NCBI GenBank assembly: GCA_946408125.1
Contig: CAMJQW010000017.1
Span: 1-46,956, forward strand
Direction of reading: 5' to 3'
Source of the DNA: an uncultured Fibrobacter sp.
GTDB taxonomy: Bacteria > Fibrobacterota > Fibrobacteria > Fibrobacterales > Fibrobacteraceae
DNA length: 46,956 nucleotides
Shown here: positions 1 to 8,572 of the stretch, one piece after another
Layout of the letters: every line of letters starts with the position of its first letter
Position numbering within the stretch: the first letter of the stretch is position 1
Made by a program: the position numbers and the translations under genes
Notes under the pieces: generated by a model
Seen by the model: the letters and a program-made list of their open reading frames with translations, nothing else
Databases searched by the model: none
Told to the model about the DNA's origin: nothing

Positions 1-704
1 CCTACATGTTCCAGATTTACTTCGACTTCTCGGCGTATTCGAATATGGCAATCGGTCTCGGCCTGATGCTCGGGTTCCATTTCCCGCGCAACTTCAACGG
101 CCCGTACCGCTCGGGGAGCATTACCGAATTCTGGAAGCGCTGGCACATTTCGCTCACGAGCTGGTTCCGCGATTACCTTTACATTGCCCTCGGCGGAAAC
201 CGCGTGGGCAAGAAGCGCCTGTACTTTAATCTGTTCATGGTTATGTTCCTGAGCGGCGTGTGGCACGGTGCGAACTGGACGTTCGTTTGCTGGGGCCTCT
301 ACCATGCCTTCTTCATGATTCTGGAACGTGCGAACAACAAGAACGCGCTCTATTACAAGGCTCCCCGCAGTGTGCAGATCATCATTACGCAGGTGCTCGT
401 GTTGTTTGGCTGGGTGCTGTTCCGTGCCGATAACATCGGCGAGGCGTGGCGCATGTGGAAGGCGATGCTCGGGTTTATGCCGGTGAGCGGTGCCGATGCC
501 ATCCTGACGGCCGAAATCTTTACGCCGACGTGCGTGGTCTTCATGGCGGTCGCGGGCCTGCTTTCGTTCTGGAGGTTCCGCAGTTTCGACTGGTGCAACG
601 AGGTAAAGACCTGGAAGGCGGTTGTCGCGCTCGGGCTCTTTGTTCTCGCGACACTTGCGTTGTTTACCCAGAGCTACAACCCGTTCCTGTATTTCCAGTT
701 CTAA
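1..704 (+). CDS. MBOAT-family O-acyltransferase (AlgI-like), 5' partial
   Basis: This is the C-terminal part of a membrane-bound O-acyltransferase of the AlgI/DltB type. The frame is open from base 3, so the true start lies upstream of the window. Visible family marks are the FDFSAYSNMAIGLGLMLGF segment, the FWKRWHISLTSWFRDYLY block and SGVWHGANWTF, which carries the conserved catalytic-type His of the MBOAT fold. Several hydrophobic helices follow. Relatives O-acetylate exported polysaccharides such as alginate or cellulose, or peptidoglycan, usually together with a partner SGNH protein. No partner is visible here. The family call is firm; the substrate is unknown. Confidence 0.9.
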   Translation, partial: YMFQIYFDFSAYSNMAIGLGLMLGFHFPRNFNGPYRSGSITEFWKRWHISLTSWFRDYLYIALGGNRVGKKRLYFNLFMVMFLSGVWHGANWTFVCWGLYHAFFMILERANNKNALYYKAPRSVQIIITQVLVLFGWVLFRADNIGEAWRMWKAMLGFMPVSGADAILTAEIFTPTCVVFMAVAGLLSFWRFRSFDWCNEVKTWKAVVALGLFVLATLALFTQSYNPFLYFQF

Positions 705-720
705 TTCGCGAAAAGTCCTG

Positions 721-743
721 CTTTTTTTACTATCTTGGATTAC
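721..743 (+). promoter_or_regulatory. putative scpB promoter, T-tract/TATCTT
   Basis: A T-run (722-728) is followed by AC and the hexamer TATCTT (731-736), seven bases before the ATG at 744. The same T-tract-AC-TAnnTT layout precedes the tRNA gene and the foldase gene elsewhere in the window. There is no Shine-Dalgarno sequence between the hexamer and the ATG, so the mRNA may start at or next to the start codon. Confidence 0.45.
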
Positions 744-1451
744 ATGAGTGAAGATGTACAGAATATGGACGAAGCTGCCGAGGAATCGGCGGAACTCCCG
801 AAAGTGGAAAGCCGGGAGGACCTGGCCCGCATTATCCAGGCGCTCGTTTTTGCTTCGCCCGACATTGTGACTTTGAAAAAGCTGCGCGAGATTCTCGGCG
901 ACTTCCTGGACGTGCGTTCCGTGTCCGACGCCCTGATTACCGCGAATGATTCGCTGAACAAGATTAACGCCCCGTTCGAGATCGTGGAACAGGCCGGCGG
1001 TTACCGTTTCAGGACCCGCGCCAAGTACTACCCGTGGGTGCGCAAGCTGTTCCCCGAGGCGAACGCCCGCCGCCTTTCGCAGGCCGCCCTTGAGACACTT
1101 GCAGTGATTGCATACCAGCAGCCCATAACGAAGGCGGCCATCGAACAGGTGCGCGGCGTGTCCTCCGTGGACGGCCCCATCCGTAACTTGCTCGACAAGG
1201 GATTCATCGCGCTCGGTGCGCGTTCCGATACGGTCGGTAACCCCTACACCTACGTGACGACGCAGGAATTCATGAAGTACTTCGGCATCAACCGCATTCC
1301 GGAAGACCTGCCGCGCCTGCGCGAGTTCAGCGAGCTGCTTGAGGCCGGCGCCCTGGTGCCGCAGTACCCGAAGCCGGAAAATTCTCCCGAGGAGCCCAAG
1401 CCGCCCGAGGAGAATCCTGGTCAGATTGAATTGTCGATGGGGGATGCGTAA
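744..1451 (+). CDS. scpB: Segregation and condensation protein B
   Basis: ScpB is the winged-helix kleisin-associated subunit of the SMC-ScpA-ScpB condensin that organises and segregates the chromosome. The body shows the family pattern: an N-terminal winged helix (ARIIQALVFASPDIVTLKKL), the RFRTRAKYYPWV strand, and the second winged helix with LSQAALETLAVIAYQQPITKAAIEQVRG, the best ScpB signature. A Pro/Glu-rich tail of about 25 residues ends the protein. I chose ATG 744 over TTG 735 because 735 lies inside the probable -10 hexamer. The stop overlaps the mutS ATG by one base (TAATG), so the two are likely translationally coupled. scpA is not in the window. Confidence 0.93.
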   Translation: MSEDVQNMDEAAEESAELPKVESREDLARIIQALVFASPDIVTLKKLREILGDFLDVRSVSDALITANDSLNKINAPFEIVEQAGGYRFRTRAKYYPWVRKLFPEANARRLSQAALETLAVIAYQQPITKAAIEQVRGVSSVDGPIRNLLDKGFIALGARSDTVGNPYTYVTTQEFMKYFGINRIPEDLPRLREFSELLEAGALVPQYPKPENSPEEPKPPEENPGQIELSMGDA

Positions 1452-4063
1452 TGGCTGCGACCCCGTTGATGCAGCAGTATTACGAAATCAAGAAACAGAA
1501 CCCGGGCTGCATTCTCTTTTTCCGCATGGGCGACTTCTTCGAGCTTTTCGAGGACGACGCCGTCATAGCCTCCAAGATTCTGGGACTTACGCTCACGAGC
1601 CGCAACAACGGTGCTTCGGGAGCGACACCCTTGTGCGGGTTCCCGCACCATGCCGCCGACCGCTACGTGCCCAAGATGGTGGCCGCCGGTTACCGCATCG
1701 CGATTTGCGAGCAGGTGGAAGATCCCAAGCTCGCGAAGGGAATCGTGAAGCGCGATATCGTCGAGATTATCAGCGCCGGTACCGCGATGGACGAGACGAA
1801 CCTCAATGCGAAAGAGGCGAATTACCTGTTCGCGTACGTGCCTTCGGGCAAGGATGTAGCATTCGCCGTGGCCGACGTGACGACGGGTTACCTGGCCGCT
1901 TGCCGCAGTAGCGTGCAGTCGTTCGAGTGCGAGTTCAGCCGCCGCATGCCGAAGGAGATTATCGTTCCCGAGGGTTGCGAGATTCCCTCATCGATTATGG
2001 ATCTGGTGCGTTCCGAGAACGTGCTGGTGACGGAACTGCCTGCGTTCCTGTTTACGGTGGAGCAGGCGAAGGACGTGCTGTTCTCCCACTTCAAGGTGGA
2101 GGCTCTGGACGGGCTCGGGCTCGATGGCCGCGATGACGAGACTGTCGTGACGGGCGCACTTCTGCAGTACCTGATGGACCAGAAGAAGTCCGAACTTACG
2201 CATTTTACGGGTCTCGAGATTCTGAATCTCGACGACTACATGACGCTTGACCCGAGTACGCTTCGCAATTTGGAACTGGTTCGCCCGCTGAATGCCGACG
2301 ATTATTCCAGCACGCTCTGCTCCGTGCTTGATTTTACGGTGACTGCGATGGGCGGGCGCATGCTCAAGGATTGGGTGAGCCACCCGCTGATTTCGGTGGA
2401 CCGCATCCGCGAGCGCGAGGAGGCTGTCGAGGAACTGGTGAACAATCCGGTCGCCCTCGACGAACTCAAGGATTCGCTGACGAGCATCCTCGACATGGAA
2501 CGCCTGATGGGGCGTGTCGGTTCGGGACGTGCGAACGCGCGTGACCTCGCGGGCATGGGACGTTCCCTTTCGCAGGCATCGCGCGTGGCCGACGTGCTCG
2601 AGGGCTTGCATGCGCCGATTTTCGAGAGCCTGCGTGAGACGTTGATTTGCGCGAAGGGACGCGGCGAGGACCTGCTCAACTACTTTAACGAGGACCTGCC
2701 GCTCACGGTGCGCGAGGGTGGAATGATTCGCCCCGGTGCGAATGCTGAACTCGACGCGATGAACGAGGATATCAAGGAACGTCGCGAATGGATAGCCTCT
2801 CTCGAGGGCCGTGAACGCGAACGCCTCGGTATCCCGAGCCTCAAGGTCGGTTACAACCGCGTGTTCGGTTACTACATCGAGATTACCAAGGCGCAGATGG
2901 CCAAGGCTACTGCCCCGATTCCCGAGGAGTACATCCGCAAGCAGACGACGGTGAACGGCGAGCGTTATATCACGCCCGAGATGAAGGAATGCGAATCCGT
3001 CATCAGCAATGCCGAAGTGAATATCCATGCGCTCGAATACAAGATTTTCTGCGAACTGCGCGAGCGCGTGAACGGCTGGCGTGCCGAACTGCAGGGCATA
3101 GCCGACGCGGTTGCCCGCGTAGATACCTTCTACAGCTTTGCGCGTGCCGCCCGCAAGTACAATTACGTGCGCCCCGAAGTTTTCGAGGGCACCGGCATCG
3201 ATATCCGCGGCGGTTTCCATCCCGTGATTGTCGCGGTGAATTCCGATCTGGATTTTGTCCCGAACGATGTTTCGCTTTCTCCCGATGGCACGCGCCTGAT
3301 GCTCATTACGGGCCCGAACATGGCCGGTAAGTCAACTTACCTGCGCCAGACGGGGCTTATCGTGCTGATGGCGCAGATTGGATGTTTCGTGCCGGCGGAA
3401 TCGGCCCGCATCGGCGTGGTGGACCGCATCTTTACGCGCGTGGGTGCGAGCGACCGCTTGAGTCGCGGGCTTTCGACGTTCATGGTCGAGATGATCGAGA
3501 CTGCGAACATTTTGCGCAACGCGACGCCGCACAGCTTGGTGTTGCTCGATGAGATTGGACGTGGTACGAGCACCTTTGACGGCCTTTCCATCGCGTGGGC
3601 GATCGTGGAAACTTTGCATGACGAACCGGCCCGTGCGGCAATCACTTTGTTTGCGACGCATTACCACGAATTGACGGGACTTGTCGAGAGTCTCGAACAT
3701 GCCGGAAACTTCCAGGTGGCGGTGCAGGAGAAGGGCGACAAGCTCGTGTTCTTGCACAAGATTCTTGCCGGTGCCTGCGACTCGAGCTACGGCATCCATG
3801 TGGCCGAGATGGCGGGCCTCCCGAATAACGTGCTCCGCCGCGCCCGCAAGATCCTGCTGCGCCTCGAAAAGGAAAAGATTGACCCGAGCGACAAGGCTGC
3901 CCACAAGAAGATCGTGGAAAAGCCGCAGATGGATCTGTTCGCGCCTCCCGACGAGAATACGCAATTGCTGAAGGACGAAATTCGCCGCATCAAGCCCGAA
4001 GAGATGACTCCGATGCAGGCGCTGCAATGCCTGATGGACCTGAAGGAGAATTACGGGAAATAG
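1451..4063 (+). CDS. mutS: DNA mismatch repair protein MutS
   Basis: MutS recognises base mismatches and small loops and recruits MutL. At 870 residues it has the usual full length. The N-terminal mismatch-binding motif is visible as FFRMGDFFELFEDDA, with the Phe-x-Glu that wedges into DNA. The connector, lever and clamp regions follow, then the ATPase with Walker A GPNMAGKSTYLRQ near residue 625, the DEIGRGTSTFDG Walker B region, and ATHYHEL. It is coupled to scpB by a one-base overlap and is followed eight bases later by an HD-domain gene, so the three likely share a transcript. No lesion is visible in the coding frame. Confidence 0.97.
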   Translation: MAATPLMQQYYEIKKQNPGCILFFRMGDFFELFEDDAVIASKILGLTLTSRNNGASGATPLCGFPHHAADRYVPKMVAAGYRIAICEQVEDPKLAKGIVKRDIVEIISAGTAMDETNLNAKEANYLFAYVPSGKDVAFAVADVTTGYLAACRSSVQSFECEFSRRMPKEIIVPEGCEIPSSIMDLVRSENVLVTELPAFLFTVEQAKDVLFSHFKVEALDGLGLDGRDDETVVTGALLQYLMDQKKSELTHFTGLEILNLDDYMTLDPSTLRNLELVRPLNADDYSSTLCSVLDFTVTAMGGRMLKDWVSHPLISVDRIREREEAVEELVNNPVALDELKDSLTSILDMERLMGRVGSGRANARDLAGMGRSLSQASRVADVLEGLHAPIFESLRETLICAKGRGEDLLNYFNEDLPLTVREGGMIRPGANAELDAMNEDIKERREWIASLEGRERERLGIPSLKVGYNRVFGYYIEITKAQMAKATAPIPEEYIRKQTTVNGERYITPEMKECESVISNAEVNIHALEYKIFCELRERVNGWRAELQGIADAVARVDTFYSFARAARKYNYVRPEVFEGTGIDIRGGFHPVIVAVNSDLDFVPNDVSLSPDGTRLMLITGPNMAGKSTYLRQTGLIVLMAQIGCFVPAESARIGVVDRIFTRVGASDRLSRGLSTFMVEMIETANILRNATPHSLVLLDEIGRGTSTFDGLSIAWAIVETLHDEPARAAITLFATHYHELTGLVESLEHAGNFQVAVQEKGDKLVFLHKILAGACDSSYGIHVAEMAGLPNNVLRRARKILLRLEKEKIDPSDKAAHKKIVEKPQMDLFAPPDENTQLLKDEIRRIKPEEMTPMQALQCLMDLKENYGK

Positions 4064-4071
4064 GTTTGCCC

Positions 4072-4569
4072 ATGATTGACTTCGCCGCCTTACAGGATTT
4101 CGTCTACGGGAACCGGGTGTTCGATTCGAAACACCACGGGCTCGAACATTGGCGCCAGGTGGAATTCAACGGGCTCATGCTCGCTCCTTCGACCGGAGCG
4201 GACATCACGGTGGTGCGTCTGTTCGCGCTGTTCCATGATTGCAAGCGCGAAGACGACGGCTACGACGGCGAACATGGCGAGCGCGGAGCTGCTTTTGCCA
4301 AGAAATGTTTTGAAGAAGGCCTCCTCGACATTACGCAGGAGCAGTTCGACAAGCTTTACCACGCCTGCTTTTTCCATACGAAGGAACATCGCGTAGACGA
4401 TGCGACCATCGACACGTGCTACGACGCCGACCGTCTGGACCTGGGCCGCGTGGGGATGGCCCTCAAGCCCGAGAAGATGGCGACGGCTGCGGGTGCAAAA
4501 ATCGCCCGCAAGTCCTTGCAGGCGAAAGTCGATGTCTACGAAATGCGCGAGTGGCTCAAGTCGCTCTAG
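4072..4569 (+). CDS. HD-domain-like putative phosphohydrolase
   Basis: A soluble protein of 165 residues with spaced metal ligands typical of the HD superfamily: an early His pair (KHHGLEHW), the HD doublet in LFHDCKRED, a following His (EHGERGAAFA) and a late Asp (CYDADRLDLGRVG). Relatives are metal-dependent phosphohydrolases acting on nucleotides or similar substrates; the substrate here cannot be told. I started it at ATG 4072, eight bases after the mutS stop. An in-frame ATG at 4027 would lie wholly inside mutS. The stop overlaps the convergent Rid-family gene by four bases. Confidence 0.75.
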   Translation: MIDFAALQDFVYGNRVFDSKHHGLEHWRQVEFNGLMLAPSTGADITVVRLFALFHDCKREDDGYDGEHGERGAAFAKKCFEEGLLDITQEQFDKLYHACFFHTKEHRVDDATIDTCYDADRLDLGRVGMALKPEKMATAAGAKIARKSLQAKVDVYEMREWLKSL

Positions 4570-5069
4570 CCTTCAATCCAGTTCATCCTTCCGGTAAACT
4601 GAACCTGTTCGGGGATGGCCTCGAACGTGCAGCTGATTTCGACAGCGGCATTCTTGGGGAGTGCGCTGACGCCTACGGCAGTGCGGGCGTGCTTGCCTGC
4701 ATCACCGAGAATCTGTACCGCGAGTTCGCTCGCGCCGTTCAGTACGGCGGGCTGTTCATGGAAATCGGCCGCGGACTGGACGAATCCCTGCATTTGAACG
4801 AGCCGGAGTGTTTCGCCGTGCTGCAACTGCGTCATGGCGGCGGCGATGTTGTTCAAGAGACAGATGCGTGCTGCTTCGGTAGCCTTATCGGCCGGAAGTT
4901 CGGTCGGGACGGTTCCCGTGTAGGCGGAAAAGTCGCCCTTGACGCTCGGGAGCTGTCCCGAAACGATGATGGTGTTGCCGACGCGCGTTGCCGGCACGTA
5001 TGCCGCGAGCGGTACCGGGCATTCGGGAAGCGTGAGTGCAAGTTCTTCGACTTTCTTCTTGATATCCAT
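4566..5069 (-). CDS. Rid (YjgF/YER057c/UK114) family protein
   Basis: A 167-residue Rid-family protein of the long subgroup, whose members carry patterns such as [37 protein letters not shown] and [19 protein letters not shown], all seen here. Classical RidA hydrolyses reactive enamines and imines produced by PLP enzymes. The Arg that binds the substrate carboxylate is present (ARTAVG). Function in this subgroup is less well defined. The start at 5069 is supported by a GAGGAAAG ribosome-binding site. It lies 32 bases downstream of the MetS-like gene, on the same strand, so it probably belongs to an amino-acid transport operon, which fits a role in amine or imine chemistry (inference). Confidence 0.85.
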   Translation of the reverse strand: MDIKKKVEELALTLPECPVPLAAYVPATRVGNTIIVSGQLPSVKGDFSAYTGTVPTELPADKATEAARICLLNNIAAAMTQLQHGETLRLVQMQGFVQSAADFHEQPAVLNGASELAVQILGDAGKHARTAVGVSALPKNAAVEISCTFEAIPEQVQFTGRMNWIEG

Positions 5070-5101
5070 GATTAGTCTTTCCTCTTCGTCATTAAATATA
5101 C

Positions 5102-5209
5102 TTACTTCTTCTTGAGAACCTTCGTGAAACAGAAGGCACAGAGCGCTGTGATTGCACACCAAGATACAATCATAAAGATAAGTCCGCTGGTGGTGAATTC
5201 TGCGTCCAT
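5102..5209 (-). CDS. MetS-like small subunit of NSS transporter (35 aa)
   Basis: A tiny gene just downstream of the NSS transporter encodes 35 residues: MDAEFTTSGLIFMIVSW, then a continued hydrophobic stretch, ending in KVLKKK. It is a single predicted membrane helix with an acidic N terminus and a Lys-rich C terminus. This matches the MetS-type small subunit known to accompany the MetP transporter for methionine and alanine in Corynebacterium. The ATG lies one base after the transporter stop, and the ribosome-binding site AAGGAG sits inside the last transporter codons, so translation is coupled. The assignment rests on size, topology and position. Confidence 0.8.
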   Translation of the reverse strand: MDAEFTTSGLIFMIVSWCAITALCAFCFTKVLKKK

Positions 5210-5210
5210 G

Positions 5211-6917
5211 CTAGTTCTCCTTTACGGCGTCGGCCGCATTGTCGGTTTCGTCGGAGTTGCCGACGGCCACTTTCTTGATTTCCTTGCTGCGTCCCTTCTC
5301 GGCGGGGCCGCCCTTGCGCCAGGCGTAGGCGATGGCGACATTCAGGAGGATGAATAACAACAGCAGGAATCCGCGGAAGGCCCAGGTGAAGCCTACCTGC
5401 GGGAAGGTATGCCCGAGGAAGGTGACGGTCGCGGTCGGGTCCACGTTGCTGAGCGTGATGAACGGGAGACCGTCCGTCGCGGTGAACGAGACGAGAAGTA
5501 CGATCAGGTAGACGGGGCACACGTACAGGATGATGGGGCGCAGGAAGCGCGGAAGCTTGACGAGGGCGCCGTCGTTCATGGTCGCGAAGGCTTCGTTTTC
5601 GCCCGGTTCGATTTCCACTTCGGCAGGGAGGTCTCCGCAGGCCTGGGCGTCCTTTGCCTTGCGGCGCCCGAGTACGATGCTGAAGAGGATTGCCTGGATC
5701 ATGCCCACGAACACGATGAGGTACGTGCCGCCCCAGAAGTCGAGTTCGTCAACCGTGCCCGCGGCAAGGCCGAAGATGGCGGTGAGGCTACCGATGAACG
5801 TGATGGTGCTGACCGTGGTGACGGATTTTTTGCGCGTGAACTTGAGGTCGTCTTCGCAGAAGCTGATGAGCGGCTGGATGATGGAAATCGCGCTCGTGAT
5901 GCCCGCGAAGAACAGCATGGCGAACCAGACCGTCTGCAGGAACCCGCCGAGCGGGAGCGTGCCGAACACGTAAGGCATCGTCTGGAATCCGAGCCCGAAG
6001 GTGCCGAGCTTCGCGCATTCCTCGATGTTCGCGCCCGCGATGAGCACCGCCATAGGGATGACGACCGTACCGCCGATAATCACTTCGGCAAAGCCGTTCG
6101 TGGCGCTAGCCGTAAGCGAAGAAAGTACGAGGTCTTCCTTGGGCTTGAGGTAGCTTGCGTAGCAGAAGATGATGGCCATGCCGAGGCTCATGGTGAAGAA
6201 CACCTGGCCGGCAGCCGCCATCCAAACCTTGGGGCTTGCAAGTTCGGAAAAGTCCGGGTTCCACATGAACGCGAGACCCTTGCCGATGCCCGGGAGAGTG
6301 AGTACGCGTGCCACCAGCACGAGGCCCAGGATAAGCAGGATGGGCATGCAAATCTTGTTCGCGCGTTCGATGCCCTTGCGCACGCCGAACGAAAGCACGA
6401 CCATGTTTGCGGCGAACGTAATCAGGAAGAAGATGATCGCGACGGGGATGCCGCCGACGCATGTCTTGAGCATGATGTAGTTGCCGAAGAATTCCGTCAT
6501 CTTTTCGGGGCCCTGCGCAACGATTTCCATCAGCGTGCCTGTCGCCGAGTAGAACGCGAACGCGAGGATCCACGACTGGATGAATCCGTAGTAGAAGATG
6601 ATGAAGATGGGCGGCAAGAGCCCGAGCGAGCCGAGGTACTTTGCCCAGGGCTTCTTCTTGTGGAAGATGATGTGGTAGGTACTCGGGGAGGTACCGTAAT
6701 TGTGGTATCCGGCGTAGCGCCCGAGCGTCCATTCGATCCACGCGAGGGGAATCCCGAGGAAGACGAATGCGATGAGGTAGGGAATGATGAACGCGCCGCC
6801 GCCATTAGTTGCCGCCTGGACAGGGAAGCGCAGAAAGTTGCCGAGGCCGACCGCCGAACCGGCGACAGCCAGGATGACTCCTATTTTGGAGCCCCAGTTT
6901 TCACGATTGTTCTGCAT
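5211..6917 (-). CDS. Sodium-dependent NSS/SNF-family amino-acid transporter
   Basis: A 568-residue neurotransmitter:sodium symporter. The hallmark TM1 is clear near residues 10-40 (WGSKIGVILAVAGSAVGLGN, then LRFP), followed by GGGAFIIPYLIAF and about eleven further hydrophobic helices. Bacterial members import neutral amino acids with Na+. The pairing with a downstream MetS-like small protein points to the MetP-type methionine/alanine branch, though the substrate is inferred. It follows the CLC-type gene by 42 bases and precedes the MetS-like and Rid genes on the same strand, making a probable four-gene operon. Confidence 0.92.
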   Translation of the reverse strand: MQNNRENWGSKIGVILAVAGSAVGLGNFLRFPVQAATNGGGAFIIPYLIAFVFLGIPLAWIEWTLGRYAGYHNYGTSPSTYHIIFHKKKPWAKYLGSLGLLPPIFIIFYYGFIQSWILAFAFYSATGTLMEIVAQGPEKMTEFFGNYIMLKTCVGGIPVAIIFFLITFAANMVVLSFGVRKGIERANKICMPILLILGLVLVARVLTLPGIGKGLAFMWNPDFSELASPKVWMAAAGQVFFTMSLGMAIIFCYASYLKPKEDLVLSSLTASATNGFAEVIIGGTVVIPMAVLIAGANIEECAKLGTFGLGFQTMPYVFGTLPLGGFLQTVWFAMLFFAGITSAISIIQPLISFCEDDLKFTRKKSVTTVSTITFIGSLTAIFGLAAGTVDELDFWGGTYLIVFVGMIQAILFSIVLGRRKAKDAQACGDLPAEVEIEPGENEAFATMNDGALVKLPRFLRPIILYVCPVYLIVLLVSFTATDGLPFITLSNVDPTATVTFLGHTFPQVGFTWAFRGFLLLLFILLNVAIAYAWRKGGPAEKGRSKEIKKVAVGNSDETDNAADAVKEN

Positions 6918-6959
6918 GCCTTAAAATTAAGACATTCTATGCGGAATGGCAACCCGCTT

Positions 6960-8312
6960 TTAGCGCAAACGGAGCTTCTTTTGTGCGTAGATGGAATGCC
7001 CGCCGTTGCACGCGTAGGCGAGCGTACAGGCAATGAAGAATGCCGGTAGCGTGTCGAATCCGAAGATTTCTGCACCAACGAGAATCGGGGCGAAAAGCGT
7101 GTTCGTGGCTCCGCCGAAGACAGCCGCGTAGCCGAGGGCTGCCGCAAGAGGGAAGGGAACGCCGACGATGCTTGCAACGAATGCTCCGAATGTGGACCCG
7201 ATGACGAATAGCGGGGTGACTTCGCCTCCCTGGAATCCGACCGATAGGGTTACGATGGTGAGAATGAATTTCAGCAACCAGTCATAACCGTAAATGCCCG
7301 CATCGCCTGTCGTGAGCGCCGAGGGATTCCCGAAACAGATGTCGAGGAGGTTCGTGCCGAGGCCCGTGTATCGGCCTTGCCAGAACACGATGAAAAGCAG
7401 GCTCAGCACGACGCCCATGATGGCGACGCGCTTGAACGGGTTCGGAAAGCGCTGCGCAAAGAACTTCTTTGAAAGCGGGAGGAGCTTCGCGAAACCACCG
7501 CCGACAATCCCGAAGAGGATTCCGAGAATGGCGAGTTTAAGAACAAAGTAAATGTCGAGGCCCGATTCGTTGTAGAAAAGTCCCGCGACGGTCCAGTCGG
7601 GCGAGAAAGCGTTCAGGTCGACGGCGAATTTTTCGTAGCCGAGTAGTTGGGATATCTTGTATGCAGTCACAGCCGCGGCAACTGCGGGGAGCAGGGCCGC
7701 TATTTCGAGATGCGAGGCGAGCAGGATTTCGAGCGAGAGCGCGACGGCCGCCATCGGGGTCTGGAACAGTCCCGCGAATCCGGCGGCCATGCCCGCGACA
7801 AGCAAGATGCGCGGTGCGTTTTCCACATGGATATTCGAACTCATGTTGTGCCCGAGGGTCGCGCCGATCTGCATCGCCACGCCTTCGCGTCCGGAACTTC
7901 CGCCAAAGAGGTGCGTGACCCACGTGCTTGCCATGATGAGAGGGATGAGCCGGAGGGGAACTTCGCGTTCCTTGCCGTGGGCGACGTCGAAGACGAGGCC
8001 CATGCCGCGCTCCGAGCCCTTGCCGATTTTCTTGTACGTGAATACGATGGCAAGGCCACCGAGCGCGAGTGCGGGAATCCAGTACAGCGGGTGGGCGTCG
8101 CGGATGTCCCCGACGTTCTGCAGGATGGACCCGAAGAAGGCGCAGAGCGCCCCGGTTATCGCCCCGAGGACAACCGCGACCGCGATGAGGACCGGCTGCG
8201 AAATCCAGTGCATGACCTTTTCCTTGACTCTGGTTTTGGCCATGTTCATGGCCTGCTCCTTCATCTCGGGGCTCATGTTCCTGTAGATGTCCTGCCAGCG
8301 GTTCCAGTCCAT
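6960..8312 (-). CDS. CLC-family antiporter, probably CLC-F (fluoride/proton) type
   Basis: A 450-residue polytopic CLC protein. GREGVAMQIGA near residue 143 carries the external gating Glu of antiporters. The usual GSGIP anion-binding loop is replaced by SERGMGL, and the helix-N motif reads GFQGGEVTP (residues 359-367), with Glu and Thr where chloride CLCs have GIFAP. From recall, this Met plus GGEVTP pattern is that of the fluoride-exporting CLC-F clade, so fluoride/proton antiport is the best guess over chloride transport. I start it at ATG 8312, preceded by AAAAAAGGA and a TATATTTG promoter. A longer frame back to 8456 would run through that promoter. No fluoride riboswitch is evident. Confidence 0.8.
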   Translation of the reverse strand: MDWNRWQDIYRNMSPEMKEQAMNMAKTRVKEKVMHWISQPVLIAVAVVLGAITGALCAFFGSILQNVGDIRDAHPLYWIPALALGGLAIVFTYKKIGKGSERGMGLVFDVAHGKEREVPLRLIPLIMASTWVTHLFGGSSGREGVAMQIGATLGHNMSSNIHVENAPRILLVAGMAAGFAGLFQTPMAAVALSLEILLASHLEIAALLPAVAAAVTAYKISQLLGYEKFAVDLNAFSPDWTVAGLFYNESGLDIYFVLKLAILGILFGIVGGGFAKLLPLSKKFFAQRFPNPFKRVAIMGVVLSLLFIVFWQGRYTGLGTNLLDICFGNPSALTTGDAGIYGYDWLLKFILTIVTLSVGFQGGEVTPLFVIGSTFGAFVASIVGVPFPLAAALGYAAVFGGATNTLFAPILVGAEIFGFDTLPAFFIACTLAYACNGGHSIYAQKKLRLR

Positions 8313-8335
8313 ATCGGGTCCTTTTTTCGCCGCCA

Positions 8336-8349
8336 AATATAGGAAAAAT
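8336..8349 (-). promoter_or_regulatory. putative promoter of CLC-type operon (T-tract/TATATTTG)
   Basis: On the minus strand the sequence reads ATTTTTCCTATATTTGG, with the TATATT hexamer at 8341-8336. It lies 23 bases before the ATG at 8312, leaving a leader of about 16-18 bases that holds the AAGGA ribosome-binding site. The layout matches other T-tract/TATATTTG sites in the window. Confidence 0.5.
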
Positions 8350-8445
8350 GAGAGGGTCCCTACCGTCAAAAAGTAATAATTTATTATGAAAACCTTGAAA
8401 ATCGTCCAAAATCGGGCGTTTTTGAACAAAAAATGCCGTAACCTA

Positions 8446-8474
8446 TTGACAGACAAGGATTTGGTTTGTATATT
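8446..8474 (+). promoter_or_regulatory. sigma70-type promoter of upstream trp-like leader
   Basis: A perfect -35 TTGACA (8446-8451), a 17-base spacer and -10 TATATT (8469-8474). The predicted start of transcription is near 8481, leaving only about seven bases before the leader-peptide ATG at 8488. Confidence 0.8.
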
Positions 8475-8487
8475 GGTTTACATAAAG

Positions 8488-8544
8488 ATGAAATGGGCAA
8501 TCCGCTTCTGCCGCTCGCGGCGAAGTTCTCGGGAAGGGATTTAG
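8488..8544 (+). CDS. Leader peptide 1, Arg-rich, 18 aa
   Basis: A short frame right after a strong promoter encodes MKWAIRFCRSRRSSREGI. It aligns with the Trp-rich leader peptide at 8666, sharing the AIRF core, but the WWW run is replaced by S-R-R and only one Trp remains at position 3. Five Arg codons are clustered in the second half. Either it is a decayed Trp sensor or its stall codons now respond to another charged tRNA, most simply Arg. The hairpin partners around it are kept, which argues against simple decay. Translation has not been shown. Confidence 0.6.
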   Translation: MKWAIRFCRSRRSSREGI

Positions 8545-8572
8545 GACTTGCCTTTTCATCAAGTGTTTAACG

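Noticed and set aside
5409..7049. A 546-codon plus-strand open frame opposite the NSS transporter
   Set aside because: Its product is an implausible Glu/Asp/Arg/His-rich sequence; the transporter on the other strand is certain.
8313..8456. A 48-codon N-terminal extension of the CLC-type protein
   Set aside because: The extension runs through a TATATTTG promoter and almost reaches the trp leader; ATG 8312 has a good ribosome-binding site.
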